NCBI RefSeq assembly: GCF_011947195.1 | Contig: NZ_JAATVY010000015.1 | Span: forward strand, 93,670 to 157,669 | Length of the DNA: 64,000 bases | Direction of reading: 5' to 3' | From: Planosporangium thailandense | GTDB taxonomy: Bacteria > Actinomycetota > Actinomycetes > Mycobacteriales > Micromonosporaceae | Shown: positions 26,722 to 35,897 of the stretch, piece by piece | Layout of the letters: each line of letters opens with the position of its first letter | How positions within the stretch are numbered: the stretch's first letter is position 1 | Program-made: the position numbers and the translations under genes | The notes under the pieces: model-generated | What the model saw: the letters and a program-made list of their open reading frames with translations, nothing else | Told to the model about the DNA's origin: nothing | Database searches by the model: none

Positions 26722-27696
26722 GTGGCGCGGTATCTCGCCGCCAAGCTCGCCGGCGCGTCCGTCAGCCTGGTGGCCGTGGCGCTCACCGCGTTCTTCCTGT
26801 TCCGGGTGCTCCCCGGCGACCCGGTGCGGGCGCTCACCCGCGGCCGCCCGACCAGCGCGGCGCAGCTCGCCCAGCTACGCCACCAGCTCGGCGTCGACCG
26901 GCCGCTCGCCGCCCAGTTCGCCGACTACCTGCTCCGCCTGACCCACGGCGACCTCGGCACCTCCTACCAGTACAAGACGTCCGTGACCGGGCTCATCGGC
27001 GAGCATCTGTGGGCCACCGTGTACCTGGTCGGCACCGCCACCCTGCTGTCGGCCGTACTCGGCCTGCGCAGCGGCATCCGCAGCGCCTGGCGGCACGGAA
27101 GCGTCGGCGACCGGGTCCGTACCGGGGTCGCGGTCGTGCTCTGGTCGGTACCGTCCTTCTGGCTCGGCCTGCTGCTGATCGTCGTGCTCGCCGTCGGCGT
27201 GGGACCGGTACCCGGACTGTTCCCGACCGGCGGGGCGAGCACCCCGGGTACCCACGGCGCCGTCGCGGTGCTCACCGACCGGCTGACCCACCTCGCCCTG
27301 CCGTGCCTGACCCTGGTCGCGGTCATCTACGCGCAGTACGCCCTGACCATGCGGGCGTCCCTGCTCGACGAGATGGGCAGCGACTACCTCACCACCGCCC
27401 GGGCCAAGGGGCTGCGCGACGACCAGGTGCGGCGTCGGCACGCGGTACCGAACGCGCTGCTGCCCACCGTGACGCTCATCTTCGTCAACGTCGGCTTCGT
27501 GGTGTCCGGATCGGTGCTGGTGGAGACCGTCTTCTCCTGGCCCGGTCTGGGCAGCCTGTTCTACGAGGCGCTCAGCGTGCCCGATCTGCCCCTGCTGGAG
27601 GGGCTGTTCGTCGTCTTCTCCGCGGCGGTGATCCTCATGAACCTGCTCGCCGACCTGCTCTACCCGGTCCTCGACCCCCGTGTGCGTACGGCATGA
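26722..27696 (+). CDS. Peptide-type ABC transporter permease (DppB/OppB-like)
   Basis: The 324-residue inner-membrane protein has six hydrophobic segments. The N-terminus (ARYLAAKLAGASVSLVAVALTAFFLFRVLPGDP) is characteristic of DppB/OppB permeases. The cytoplasmic EAA loop, which contacts the ATPase, is visible as DYLTTARAKGLRDDQVRRRHAVPNA. It therefore expects an ATP-binding partner, but none is encoded next to it. The GTG start follows AGGGGG inside the spacer. Its stop overlaps the next permease start (ATGA). Confidence 0.94.
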   Translation: MARYLAAKLAGASVSLVAVALTAFFLFRVLPGDPVRALTRGRPTSAAQLAQLRHQLGVDRPLAAQFADYLLRLTHGDLGTSYQYKTSVTGLIGEHLWATVYLVGTATLLSAVLGLRSGIRSAWRHGSVGDRVRTGVAVVLWSVPSFWLGLLLIVVLAVGVGPVPGLFPTGGASTPGTHGAVAVLTDRLTHLALPCLTLVAVIYAQYALTMRASLLDEMGSDYLTTARAKGLRDDQVRRRHAVPNALLPTVTLIFVNVGFVVSGSVLVETVFSWPGLGSLFYEALSVPDLPLLEGLFVVFSAAVILMNLLADLLYPVLDPRVRTA

Positions 27697-28592
27697 CGGC
27701 GGCCGACCCCGCACCGATGAGCCGGGGCGACCGGCGCCGGTCGCTGGTCCGGCTCGGCCGCGCGTACGCCCGCAACCGCGCCGGCGTCGCCGCCGCGTGC
27801 CTGTTGCTGGCGACCGTCGGCGCCGCCGTGGCCGCGCCGCTCTTCGTCGGCGCGGCCGACCTCAGCGCGGTCCACGCGCCGGGCGCCCCGCTCCGGCCGC
27901 CGTCGGCGCGCTTCCCGCTGGGCACCGACGGCTACGGCCGGTCCATGCTGGCCGTCACGGTCTGGGGAGCGCGGATCTCGCTGGCCGTCGGCCTGCTCGC
28001 CACGGTGGTGTCGGTCGGGATCGGCGCGCTGGTCGGCATCTGCGCCGGACACTTCCGCGGCTGGACCGAGACGGTGCTGATGCGCGTCACCGACTGGTTC
28101 CTGGTCCTGCCCACCCTGGTGCTGGCCGCGGCGCTGGCCAGCGTCCTGCCGCCGGGTACGGCCACGGTCGTGGTGGCCATCGGGGTCACCTCGTGGGCGA
28201 CCACCGCCCGCCTGGTCCGGGCGCAGACGCTGACCGTCGAGGCCCGGCCCTACATCGAGCGCGCCAGGGCGCTCGGTGGCGACCACTGGCACGTGACGAC
28301 CCGCCACGTGCTGCCCAACGTCGCACCGCTGGTCCTGGCGCAGACCACGCTCACCGTCTCCGGTGCGATCCTCGCCGAGTCCACGTTGGCGTTCCTCGGC
28401 CTCGGCGACCCGACCGCCGTGTCCTGGGGTACCACCCTGCAACTGGCCCGTCAGGTCGGTGCGGTCAGCGCCGGCGACTGGTGGGTGCTGCTGCCGCCCG
28501 GCCTGGCCATCGCCGGCGTGTGCCTCGCCTTCACGGTGTGCGGCCGGGCCCTGGAGGCCGTGCTCAACCCCCGGCTGGCCGGGCGGCGATGA
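27693..28592 (+). CDS. Peptide-type ABC transporter permease (DppC/OppC-like)
   Basis: The 299-residue protein has an N-terminal cytoplasmic Arg-rich segment and about six membrane helices. Family marks include PLGTDGYGRSMLAVTVWGAR and the EAA loop ARPYIERARALGGDHWHVTTRHVLPN. It pairs with the preceding DppB-like subunit and is translationally coupled to it. No ATPase subunit follows; the next gene is a secreted peptidase behind its own ribosome site and a likely promoter. The transporter may therefore use ATPases encoded elsewhere. Confidence 0.94.
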   Translation: MTAADPAPMSRGDRRRSLVRLGRAYARNRAGVAAACLLLATVGAAVAAPLFVGAADLSAVHAPGAPLRPPSARFPLGTDGYGRSMLAVTVWGARISLAVGLLATVVSVGIGALVGICAGHFRGWTETVLMRVTDWFLVLPTLVLAAALASVLPPGTATVVVAIGVTSWATTARLVRAQTLTVEARPYIERARALGGDHWHVTTRHVLPNVAPLVLAQTTLTVSGAILAESTLAFLGLGDPTAVSWGTTLQLARQVGAVSAGDWWVLLPPGLAIAGVCLAFTVCGRALEAVLNPRLAGRR

Positions 28593-28640
28593 CCTACCGA
28601 CGGCACTTTTCCACAGAGCTGCAACAGTAGACGAAAACTA

Positions 28641-28670
28641 TTGACGACCATCGTTGCCGCTGCGGATAGT
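28641..28670 (+). promoter_or_regulatory. Probable sigma-70-type promoter for the peptidase operon
   Basis: TTGACG (28641-28646), an 18-base spacer and GATAGT (28665-28670) form a plausible -35/-10 pair. The start of the C39-like peptidase is 44 bases further on, leaving a short leader with GAAGGAGG. The region is relatively A+T-rich for this genome. Confidence 0.5.
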
Positions 28671-28713
28671 CGCCCTTGACACCCATCCCCGGGTACCCGA
28701 CGAAGGAGGCACC

Positions 28714-30045
28714 ATGCCCGGCAGGTCGTACCCGAGACTCGCCGCGGCCGCCGCGGCGGGCCTGCTCGCCGCCACCACCGGTGCCGCGGACGGCGCCGCC
28801 GCCGGCCCCCCGGCCGACGCGCGCACGGATCTCCACGCCTGGTCCACCCGGCACGACTTCGCCGCCGGTACCGCCGCCGGGGTCGCGATCCTCGCCGGCC
28901 TGCGCCCCGGCATCGTCGTCGGCGAGCCGGCCGGCACCGTCACCTACCACGACCCGTACCTGCACACCGACCGCGCCTACCAGTACGGCACCTGGACCTC
29001 GCCGGTACACCGGCTGGAGTTCGGCGCGACCGAACTGGTGTCCTCGTGGAACGCCCAGACCCCGGCCGGGACCTGGCTGACGGTCGAACTGGACGCCACC
29101 ATGGAGGACGGCGCCCGCACCGGCTGGCTGGACATGGGCCACTGGGCCGCCGGCGACGCCGACATCCGCCGCGCCTCGGTCAGCCCGGACGCGCCGCCGT
29201 ACGGCCGGGTCGACACCGACACCTTCACCGCCGCCACCGGCCACCGCGTACACGCGTACCGGCTGCGCGTCACCCTGTACCGCGCCGCCGGCACCCTCGC
29301 CACGCCGCGCCTGTGGCGGCTCGGCGCCGTCGCCTCCACGGTGCCCGACCGGTCGCAGGTGCCGCCCAGCCGCCCCGGGCCGGCGTCCCGGGCCGGGATC
29401 GAGCTGCCCGTCCCCGCGTACTCGCAGCGCATCCACGCCGGGGAGTACCCGCAGTGGGACGGCGGCGGCGAGGCGTGGTGCAGTCCCACGTCGACGGAGA
29501 TGGTCGTCGAGTACTGGGGCCGGTACCCGAGCCCGGAGCAGCTCGCCGACGTCGACCCGCGCTACGCCGACCCCAGCGTCGACGTCGCCGCCCGGGGCAC
29601 CTACGACTACGCCTACCAGGGCACCGGGAACTGGCCGTTCAACACCGCGTACGCCGCCAGCTACGGCCTGGACGCCGACGTGGTACGGCTGCGCTCGCTC
29701 GACGACGTGGAGCGCCTCGTCGCCGCCGGCTTCCCCGTCGTCACCTCGCAGGCCTTCGACGCCGGCGAGATCCCCGGCGTCGATTACCGCGTCGACGGCC
29801 ACCTGTGGGTCGTGGTCGGCTTCACCTCCAGCGGCGACGTCGTCGTCAACGACCCGGCGTCGGACTCTGACGTGCAGGTCCGGCACGTGTTCCCCCGGCG
29901 CGCGTTCGAGAACGTCTGGCTGCGTACCCGGTGGACCCGCGCTGACGGCTCGACCGGCCACGGCTCGGGCGGCATCGCGTACCTCATCCGGCCGCACCTG
30001 GCGGCGCCGCCGCCGGTCGCCGCGCCGGAGGAGCGCCATGGCTGA
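28714..30045 (+). CDS. Secreted C39-like cysteine peptidase
   Basis: The 443-residue protein has a signal peptide (MPGRSYPRLAAAAAAGLLAATTGA). Residues about 70-215 form a beta-rich domain of unknown type with repeated Trp and Gly. The C-terminal half is a papain-like peptidase_C39_2 domain with Cys256 (GEAWCSPTS), His363 (DGHLWVVVGF) and Asp380 (VVVNDPAS). These make a complete catalytic triad. It likely cleaves peptides outside the cell. It is the first of three overlapping peptidase genes and starts behind a strong GAAGGAGG. Alternative roles include cell-wall peptide hydrolysis. Confidence 0.85.
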   Translation: MPGRSYPRLAAAAAAGLLAATTGAADGAAAGPPADARTDLHAWSTRHDFAAGTAAGVAILAGLRPGIVVGEPAGTVTYHDPYLHTDRAYQYGTWTSPVHRLEFGATELVSSWNAQTPAGTWLTVELDATMEDGARTGWLDMGHWAAGDADIRRASVSPDAPPYGRVDTDTFTAATGHRVHAYRLRVTLYRAAGTLATPRLWRLGAVASTVPDRSQVPPSRPGPASRAGIELPVPAYSQRIHAGEYPQWDGGGEAWCSPTSTEMVVEYWGRYPSPEQLADVDPRYADPSVDVAARGTYDYAYQGTGNWPFNTAYAASYGLDADVVRLRSLDDVERLVAAGFPVVTSQAFDAGEIPGVDYRVDGHLWVVVGFTSSGDVVVNDPASDSDVQVRHVFPRRAFENVWLRTRWTRADGSTGHGSGGIAYLIRPHLAAPPPVAAPEERHG

Positions 30046-30088
30046 ACCGAGCGCCACGGCTGAACCGCTCGCCACGGCTGAACCGCTC
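30035..30088 (+). repeat. 18-bp tandem repeat, three copies, at the start of the M20 peptidase gene
   Basis: Copies lie at 30035-30052, 30053-30070 and 30071-30088. The last two are identical and the first differs by three bases. They encode a repeated ATAEPL-type hexapeptide directly after the start codon, an N-terminal extension of low complexity ahead of the conserved peptidase domain. Confidence 0.9.
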
Positions 30089-31435
30089 GCCGACGCGCAC
30101 ACCGCGGACGAGGCGGTCCGGTTCTGCTCCGACCTCATCCGCATCGACACCGCCAACCGGGGCGGCGGCGACGGCGTCGAGCGCCGGGCGGCCGAGTACG
30201 TCGCGGAACGCCTCGCCGACGCGGGCTTCGACCCGGTGATCCTGGAGTCGGCGCCGGGCCGCGCGAACGTCGTCACCCGGATCGCCGGCACCGAACCCGG
30301 CCGGCCGGCCCTGCTCGTGCACGGTCACCTCGACGTCGTACCGGCCGACCCGGCGCAGTGGCGGGTACCGCCCACCTCCGGCGAGATCGCCGACGGGGTG
30401 ATCTGGGGCCGGGGCGCCGTCGACATGAAGAACGCCGTCGCGATGCTCCTCGCGCTGCTGCGGTCCTGGGCCCGGCACGGTCGCCGCCCCCGTCGCGACC
30501 TCGTCGTGGCGTTCACCGCCGACGAGGAGGACACGGCCGCCTTCGGCGCCCGGTTCCTGGTCGACCGGCACGCCGGGCTCTTCGACGGCTGCACCGAGGC
30601 GATCGGCGAGTCCGGCGGCTACGCGTACCACGTCGATGCCGGCGCCGACGCCGACCCCGACGCCGGGGTCCGGCTCTATCCGATCGGCGCCGCCGAGCGC
30701 GGTACCGCCTGGGTGAAGCTGACCGCCCGGGGTACCGCCGGCCACGGCTCGCGCGTGCACCCCGACAACGCGGTGGCCGCGCTCGCGGCGGCGGTGGTAC
30801 GCATCGCCGAGTACGAGTGGCCGGTCCGGCTCATCCCGACCGTGCGCGCCTGCCTGGCCGGCATCGCCGCCGCCCTCGGCCCACCCACCGGCGACCCGGC
30901 CGATCTCGACGAGACGGCTGCCGCGGCGCTCGCCGACGCCCTCGGCGCCGCGGCCGCCCTGGTGGCCCCGACCCTGCGCAACAGCGCCAACCCGACGGTC
31001 CTGCAGGCCGGGTCCACGGTCAACGTCGTGCCGGGCTCGGCCGTCGGGTACGTCGACGGCCGGGTCCTGCCCGGCCACCTGGCGGAGTTCGAGGCCACCC
31101 TCGACCGCCTGACCGGCCCGCGCGTGACGTGGGAGTACGCGCACCGCGAGCGCCCGCTCGACGCGCCCCTTGCCACCCCGACCGTGGCGGCGATGGCGGC
31201 GGCGCTGCGCGCCGAGGACCCGGCCGCGCACGTCGTGCCGTACTGCCTGGCCGGCGGTACCGACGCCAAACACTTCGCCGCCCTGGGCATCACCGGCTAC
31301 GGCTTCACCCCGCTGGGCCTGCCTCCGGGCTACGACTACCACGCCATGTTCCACGGCGTCGACGAGCGGGTCCCGGTGGAGGCGCTCACGTTCGGCATCC
31401 GGGTCCTCGACCGGTTCCTGGCGGGGGTGGGATGA
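30038..31435 (+). CDS. M20-family metallopeptidase
   Basis: The 465-residue cytoplasmic enzyme has the dizinc site of M20 exopeptidases: His97 and Asp99 in HGHLDVV, bridging Asp129 in GRGAVDMKN, and Glu163-Glu164 in TADEED. A dimerisation domain lies between. It probably removes the terminal residue from imported di- or tripeptides or acts as a deacylase. No signal peptide is present. The ATG lies eight bases before the stop of the C39-like gene, and its stop overlaps the start of the P1 peptidase, indicating tight coupling. The first 20 residues are a tandem-repeat extension. Confidence 0.93.
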   Translation: MAEPSATAEPLATAEPLADAHTADEAVRFCSDLIRIDTANRGGGDGVERRAAEYVAERLADAGFDPVILESAPGRANVVTRIAGTEPGRPALLVHGHLDVVPADPAQWRVPPTSGEIADGVIWGRGAVDMKNAVAMLLALLRSWARHGRRPRRDLVVAFTADEEDTAAFGARFLVDRHAGLFDGCTEAIGESGGYAYHVDAGADADPDAGVRLYPIGAAERGTAWVKLTARGTAGHGSRVHPDNAVAALAAAVVRIAEYEWPVRLIPTVRACLAGIAAALGPPTGDPADLDETAAAALADALGAAAALVAPTLRNSANPTVLQAGSTVNVVPGSAVGYVDGRVLPGHLAEFEATLDRLTGPRVTWEYAHRERPLDAPLATPTVAAMAAALRAEDPAAHVVPYCLAGGTDAKHFAALGITGYGFTPLGLPPGYDYHAMFHGVDERVPVEALTFGIRVLDRFLAGVG

Positions 31436-32574
31436 CGATCCCGGTAAACCGCCCGGCCGTCCGCGCGCGTGACGTCGGGCTCGGCGCGGCCTGGGGCCCG
31501 ACCGGGCCGGCCAACGCGATCACCGACGTGGCGGGGGTACGCGTCGGGCACACCACCCTCACCGCCGACGCCGGACCGGTACGGACCGGCGTGACCGTGG
31601 TCCTGCCGCGCCCGCACCGGGTGTTCGACCACCCGGTCTTCGCCGGCTGCCACCGGCTCAACGGCAACGGCGAGCTCACCGGCCTGGAGTGGGTCCGCGA
31701 GTCCGGACTGCTCACCACTCCGGTCGCGCTGACCAACACACACAGCGTCGGCGTGGTGCGCGACGCCCTGGTCGCCCACGAGGCCGCCCAGCGCGGGCCG
31801 GACGAGGAGTTCTGGACGCTGCCCGTCGTCGGCGAGATCTGGGACGGGCGGCTCAACGACATCAACGGCCAGCACGTCCGCGCCGAGCACGTGCACGCCG
31901 CGCTCGCCGCCGCCCGCGGCGGGCCCGTCGCCGAGGGCAACGTCGGCGGCGGCACCGGCGCGATCTGCCACGGGTTCAAGGGCGGCATCGGCACCGCCTC
32001 GCGCATCGTCGCCGACGAGCACGGCACCTACACCCTGGGCGTGCTCGTACAGGCCAACCACGGGGCGCGGTCACGGTTCACAGTAGACGGATGCCCGGTC
32101 GGCGCGCTGCTCGGTCCCGACCGGATCCCGCTGCCCGGCAAGGGCGCGACCACCGGACGTCGGCACGCCGAGGGATCCGGTTCCATCATCGGCGTCGTGG
32201 CCACCGACGCCCCGCTGCTACCGCACCAGTGCGGCCGGCTGGCCCAGCGTGCCGCCCTCGGTATCGCCCGCCTCGGCGCGGTCGGCGAGCACTACAGCGG
32301 CGACCTGTTCCTGGCGTTCGCCACCGGCAACGACGCGCTGCCCGGCGACCACGCCACCGACCCCGCTCCGCTGGCGGCGGTGCGGATGCTCCCCGACGCC
32401 CGGATCAGCCCCCTGTTCACCGCGGCGGTCGACGCCACCGAGGAGGCTGTTCTCAACGCGCTGCTCGCCGCCCGTACGCTGGCCGGCCGGGGCGGCGTCA
32501 TCGCCCACGCCCTCCCCGCCGAACTGCTCCGACGCGTGCTGTCCGAGGACGGCTGGCTCCGTCACGGCTCCTGA
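31432..32574 (+). CDS. P1-family (DmpA/BapA-like) aminopeptidase
   Basis: The 380-residue protein belongs to the S58 self-processing aminopeptidases, which act on N-terminal D- or beta-amino acids or simple peptides. Conserved parts are NAITDVAGVRVGH, LTNTHSVGVVRD, and EGNVGGGTGAICHGFKGGIG followed by TASR. In characterised DmpA/BapA enzymes chain cleavage occurs before a Ser in this last segment; here the equivalent stretch is KGGIGTASR (about 183-191), so the nucleophile assignment is uncertain. No signal peptide is present, so it acts in the cytoplasm. It ends five bases from the convergent chemoreceptor gene. Confidence 0.9.
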   Translation: MTIPVNRPAVRARDVGLGAAWGPTGPANAITDVAGVRVGHTTLTADAGPVRTGVTVVLPRPHRVFDHPVFAGCHRLNGNGELTGLEWVRESGLLTTPVALTNTHSVGVVRDALVAHEAAQRGPDEEFWTLPVVGEIWDGRLNDINGQHVRAEHVHAALAAARGGPVAEGNVGGGTGAICHGFKGGIGTASRIVADEHGTYTLGVLVQANHGARSRFTVDGCPVGALLGPDRIPLPGKGATTGRRHAEGSGSIIGVVATDAPLLPHQCGRLAQRAALGIARLGAVGEHYSGDLFLAFATGNDALPGDHATDPAPLAAVRMLPDARISPLFTAAVDATEEAVLNALLAARTLAGRGGVIAHALPAELLRRVLSEDGWLRHGS

Positions 32575-32579
32575 CGCCG

Positions 32580-34154
32580 TCAGCGGCGGAACTGGTCGGC
32601 CACCGTCCGCAGCCGTCGGGCCAGCTCCGCCAGCTCACCGGCGGCGGCCTCGGTGTGGGTCGCCCCGCCGTGCGTGGTCTCCGTCGCGAGGGCGACGCTC
32701 TCGATCGACCGCGCGATGTCACCCGACGACCGGGCGGCCACCTCGGCGCTCGTACCGATCGACCGGGTGGCGTCGCTCTGCACCTCGACGGCGGCGGAGA
32801 TCTTCTGCTGGATCTCGTGGATGCGCCCGATGACCTCGGTGATGCGTCCGATGGCTTCGACCGCGCTGCCGGTGTCGCCGCGCATCGCGGTCACCTTGGC
32901 CTCGATGTCCTCGGTGGCGGCGGCCGTCTCCCGCGACAGCTCCTTGACCTCGCCGGCCACCACCGCGAACCCCTTGCCCTGCTCCCCCGCCCGCGCCGCC
33001 TCGATGGTGGCGTTGAGGGCGAGCAGGTTCGTCTGTCCCGCGATCGTCGTGATCATATTGACGACCGCACCCACCTCCTCGCTCGACACCCCGAGCCGCT
33101 CGATGGTGCTGTTGGTGCCCGCGGCGAGGTCGACCGCCTCACCGGCGACCCGGACCGCCTCGTCCACCGCGGCGCGGATCTCGGCGATCGACGACTGCAG
33201 CCCGCGGGTCGCGTCCGCCGTCGCGTCGATGCTGCCCGTGACCTGCTCCACGTTGACGGTGGCCGAACGGGCCTGGTCGGACGCGGTCTCGGCGCCGGTG
33301 GACAGCTGACGGCTGGTGTCGAGCAGGCGGGCCGACGCGTCGGCGAGAGCGTGCGCGCCGTCGCCGATCTCGGTGAGGGCGCCGCGTACGACCGCGACCA
33401 CCTCGTCCAGGCTGGCGGCGATCTCGGTCAGCTCGTCGTGGCCGGTGACCTCGACCGCCACGGTCAGGTCCTTGGCGGCCACCGCCCGCGCCGCCCGTAC
33501 GGTCGCGTTGACCCGGCGCGAGATCCGGCGGGCGAGCAGCACCGCCGAGCCGCCGAGCACGAACGCGGCGAGGCCGGCCGTACTGAGGATGAGCAGTTGC
33601 GAGTCACGCTCCGCGGCGGCGGACTGCGCGCTCGCCTGGTCCACCTTGTGCTGAAGTGCCGCCTCCAGCGCCGGCAGGGCCTTGTCGAACCGCTGGTACT
33701 GCTCGTCGAAGGCGGGGCGCGCCTCGGCCGCGGCCACCCGCCCGGGGTCGCTGTCGACCCGGCTGGACAGGGTGACCACCCGTTGCCCGGTCGCGATCAT
33801 GCCGTCGACGGGGTCGTCCATCGCCGCGACCTGCTTGGCCAGGTCCGGTTCGAGGCGAGCCACCGTCGCCAGTCCGTCGCGCAGTGTGAGGACCCGAGCG
33901 CCGAGCTGGTCGAGGACGGCCTGCCGCTCGGTGCTGTTGCGGGTCACCAGGGCCGCGAACACATCACCACGGAAAGCGGTGCGCGCCGTGTCCGCCGACC
34001 GCACCGCGCCCACCGCGTCCGCCGCGTCGCGCGCGGTGCGCTGCGCCGCGGCCAGCCGGGCGTTACAGACGTAGCCGATGGCCCCGGCAACGAACACGAG
34101 CAGGAACCCGGCCACGGCGAGCGCCAGAATCTGCCGCCTGATGGTCAATTTCAT
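32580..34154 (-). CDS. Methyl-accepting chemotaxis protein
   Basis: The 524-residue chemoreceptor has a first membrane helix at about 8-30, an extracytoplasmic four-helix-bundle ligand domain (about 31-190), a second membrane helix (about 190-210), a HAMP domain (about 211-263) and a cytoplasmic signalling coiled coil. The hairpin tip contains the highly conserved [20 protein letters not shown] and [18 protein letters not shown] segments. No C-terminal NWETF-like CheR tether is present. It should report to CheA/CheW encoded elsewhere. A flagellar-sigma-like promoter precedes it, and a binding lipoprotein is divergently encoded. Its presence suggests a motile (zoosporic) actinomycete. Confidence 0.95.
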   Translation of the reverse strand: MKLTIRRQILALAVAGFLLVFVAGAIGYVCNARLAAAQRTARDAADAVGAVRSADTARTAFRGDVFAALVTRNSTERQAVLDQLGARVLTLRDGLATVARLEPDLAKQVAAMDDPVDGMIATGQRVVTLSSRVDSDPGRVAAAEARPAFDEQYQRFDKALPALEAALQHKVDQASAQSAAAERDSQLLILSTAGLAAFVLGGSAVLLARRISRRVNATVRAARAVAAKDLTVAVEVTGHDELTEIAASLDEVVAVVRGALTEIGDGAHALADASARLLDTSRQLSTGAETASDQARSATVNVEQVTGSIDATADATRGLQSSIAEIRAAVDEAVRVAGEAVDLAAGTNSTIERLGVSSEEVGAVVNMITTIAGQTNLLALNATIEAARAGEQGKGFAVVAGEVKELSRETAAATEDIEAKVTAMRGDTGSAVEAIGRITEVIGRIHEIQQKISAAVEVQSDATRSIGTSAEVAARSSGDIARSIESVALATETTHGGATHTEAAAGELAELARRLRTVADQFRR

Positions 34155-34204
34155 GGCCCGCCCTCTCCGGCTTGCTGAAGCACATAAATTCGCAGGCACC
34201 GCTC

Positions 34205-34231
34205 AGATCGGTGCAGATCGCTCGGTGTTTA
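34205..34231 (-). promoter_or_regulatory. Flagellar-sigma (FliA/WhiG-type) promoter candidate for the chemoreceptor
   Basis: On the minus strand the sequence reads TAAA, 15 bases, ACCGATCT. The classical consensus for this sigma class is TAAA-N15-GCCGATAA, so the -35, the spacer and five of eight -10 positions match. The chemoreceptor ATG lies about 50 bases downstream. Overlapping it at 34229-34238 is a perfect palindrome TTAGGCCTAA. Confidence 0.55.
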
Positions 34232-34302
34232 GGCCTAAGGTGGAAACTTCTGCTGCCGACAGGGTGCGTGGATCACCGCTCCGCTGACCTCAGGAGGGTC
34301 CG

Positions 34303-35145
34303 ATGCGCACCTCGGCCTGGCTCGTCGGCCTCACGACGCTTGTCCTCGTCACCGGCTGCTCCAGCGCCGGGCAGTCCGGCCGGGCCGTCACGACCGGTGT
34401 CGCGGACAGCGTCCAACTGCCCGCCGACGTCCGCTCGGGCGGCACCCTGACCGTCGGATCGGACATCTCCTACCCCCCGATGGAGTCCATGGAGAACGGC
34501 AAGCCGGTCGGGTTCGACGTCGACCTCGCCGGCGAGATCGCGCGGCGGCTCGGCCTGCGCCTCACGTTCATCCACGTCCCCTTCGACTCGCTGCTCGACG
34601 AGGTGCAGGCGCACAAGATCGACGCGGCCATGGCCTCCATGACCGACAAGGCCGCACGGCAGCAGCAGGCGGACTTCGTCGACTACCTCAACGCCGGCAG
34701 CTCGATCGTCATCCGCAAGGGCGCGCCCACGATCAACGGCATGGCGGAGCTGTGCGGGCACACGGTGGCGGTGCAGACCGACACGATGTACGTGGACATG
34801 GTCAACGAGCAGGCCGCCAAGTGCCCGAAGTCGGCGCCGCTGCGGCTGGTCACCGCGGACGCACCCTTCGACGAGGTGCTGGCCGGCCGGGCCGACGTGG
34901 ACATGGACGACTTCCCGGTCGCCGCCGCGAAGGTCGCGTCCACGCCTGAGCTGGCGATCTCCGGAGAGCAGATCGAAGCCGCGCCGTACGGCATCGCCAT
35001 CGCCAAGGATCGCCGGGCGCTGACGAAGGCGGTACAGACGACGCTGTACCAGTTGATCCGCGACGGCTCGTACGACAAGCTGCTGCAGAAGTGGAAGCTG
35101 CCGGAGGGCTCGCTCAAGACGGGCGCCATCAACGGCGGCGCCTAG
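34303..35145 (+). CDS. Amino-acid-type extracellular solute-binding lipoprotein
   Basis: The 280-residue family 3 binding protein has a lipoprotein signal (LVGLTTLVLVTGC, Cys19). The mature domain shows typical features: GTLTVGSDISYPPMESMENG, GFDVDLAGEIARRLG, and DAAMASMTDKAARQ. It should bind an amino acid or small cation outside the membrane. No permease or ATPase genes are adjacent, so it is an orphan; it may feed a transporter encoded elsewhere or present ligand to the divergent chemoreceptor. A strong AGGAGGG site precedes the ATG. Confidence 0.93.
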   Translation: MRTSAWLVGLTTLVLVTGCSSAGQSGRAVTTGVADSVQLPADVRSGGTLTVGSDISYPPMESMENGKPVGFDVDLAGEIARRLGLRLTFIHVPFDSLLDEVQAHKIDAAMASMTDKAARQQQADFVDYLNAGSSIVIRKGAPTINGMAELCGHTVAVQTDTMYVDMVNEQAAKCPKSAPLRLVTADAPFDEVLAGRADVDMDDFPVAAAKVASTPELAISGEQIEAAPYGIAIAKDRRALTKAVQTTLYQLIRDGSYDKLLQKWKLPEGSLKTGAINGGA

Positions 35146-35169
35146 CCCTGATCGGGCGGCGTCCGCTGC

Positions 35170-35820
35170 TCACCGCGGCGCCGAGCGCCGTCCGAACAGG
35201 ATGTCGAAGTCGCGCAACGCCACGGTGAACAGCGGCCGCCGGTCCCTCAGGTAGGCCAGCGGAGCGCCCGCCGGCACCCGCCACGCCGCATGTGCTGCCC
35301 GGATCGAGGCCCGACCGCGCACCGGGGTCACCGTGACCCGGTCGCCCAGTAGCTGCACCACCGACGCCCCGGCGGGCCAGCGCCCCAGCCGACGCGGCCC
35401 GGTCGAAATCCGGGCCTGCGCGATGACGCCCTCCCCCGTACCCGCCCGCGCGGTGAGACCGTCTCCGCCGTCGGCGGCGTCCGGGCTGAACTCCAGCTCG
35501 GCGAGCTCCTTCGGAATGCCCCACAGTTGCCGGCCACCGGCACGCGAAGCCGGGCTGTCCACCCAGATGTCGACGATGCTGACCCGCGGTCGGGCGCGGT
35601 CGCGGACCAGCACGGCCGACAGCAGCTCGCGGTACTGCAGCACGCCGCCCGGCCCGTACTCCACCCATGCGGTGCCGATGATCCCGTGACCGCCGATCGT
35701 CACCGGACGGACCGCCGCGGCGAGACCGGCGGGCAACCGGGGAAGCCGCGCGCGGGGCACCAGCCAGACCGAGACGTACATCTGTCCGCACAGGTGCCAT
35801 GGCTCCGCCGGATATTCCAC
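35170..35820 (-). CDS. Acetoacetate-decarboxylase-like protein
   Basis: The 216-residue protein resembles the acetoacetate decarboxylase superfamily: LWGIPKELAELEF (Lys104) corresponds to the segment holding the Schiff-base Lys, and QYRE near residues 62-65 to the acidic active-site part. It is shorter than the true decarboxylase, and many such relatives have unknown reactions, including aldolase or dehydratase activity. The GTG start lacks a strong ribosome site. Convergent with the binding-lipoprotein gene, it appears to stand alone. Confidence 0.72.
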   Translation of the reverse strand: MEYPAEPWHLCGQMYVSVWLVPRARLPRLPAGLAAAVRPVTIGGHGIIGTAWVEYGPGGVLQYRELLSAVLVRDRARPRVSIVDIWVDSPASRAGGRQLWGIPKELAELEFSPDAADGGDGLTARAGTGEGVIAQARISTGPRRLGRWPAGASVVQLLGDRVTVTPVRGRASIRAAHAAWRVPAGAPLAYLRDRRPLFTVALRDFDILFGRRSAPR

Positions 35821-35897
35821 TCACCCATTCTCGCCGCCTGCCGCGGCTGGTTGGAACCTCCGGTGTCGGATCCAGCCAGCCGGGCGAGGTGCTGCCG

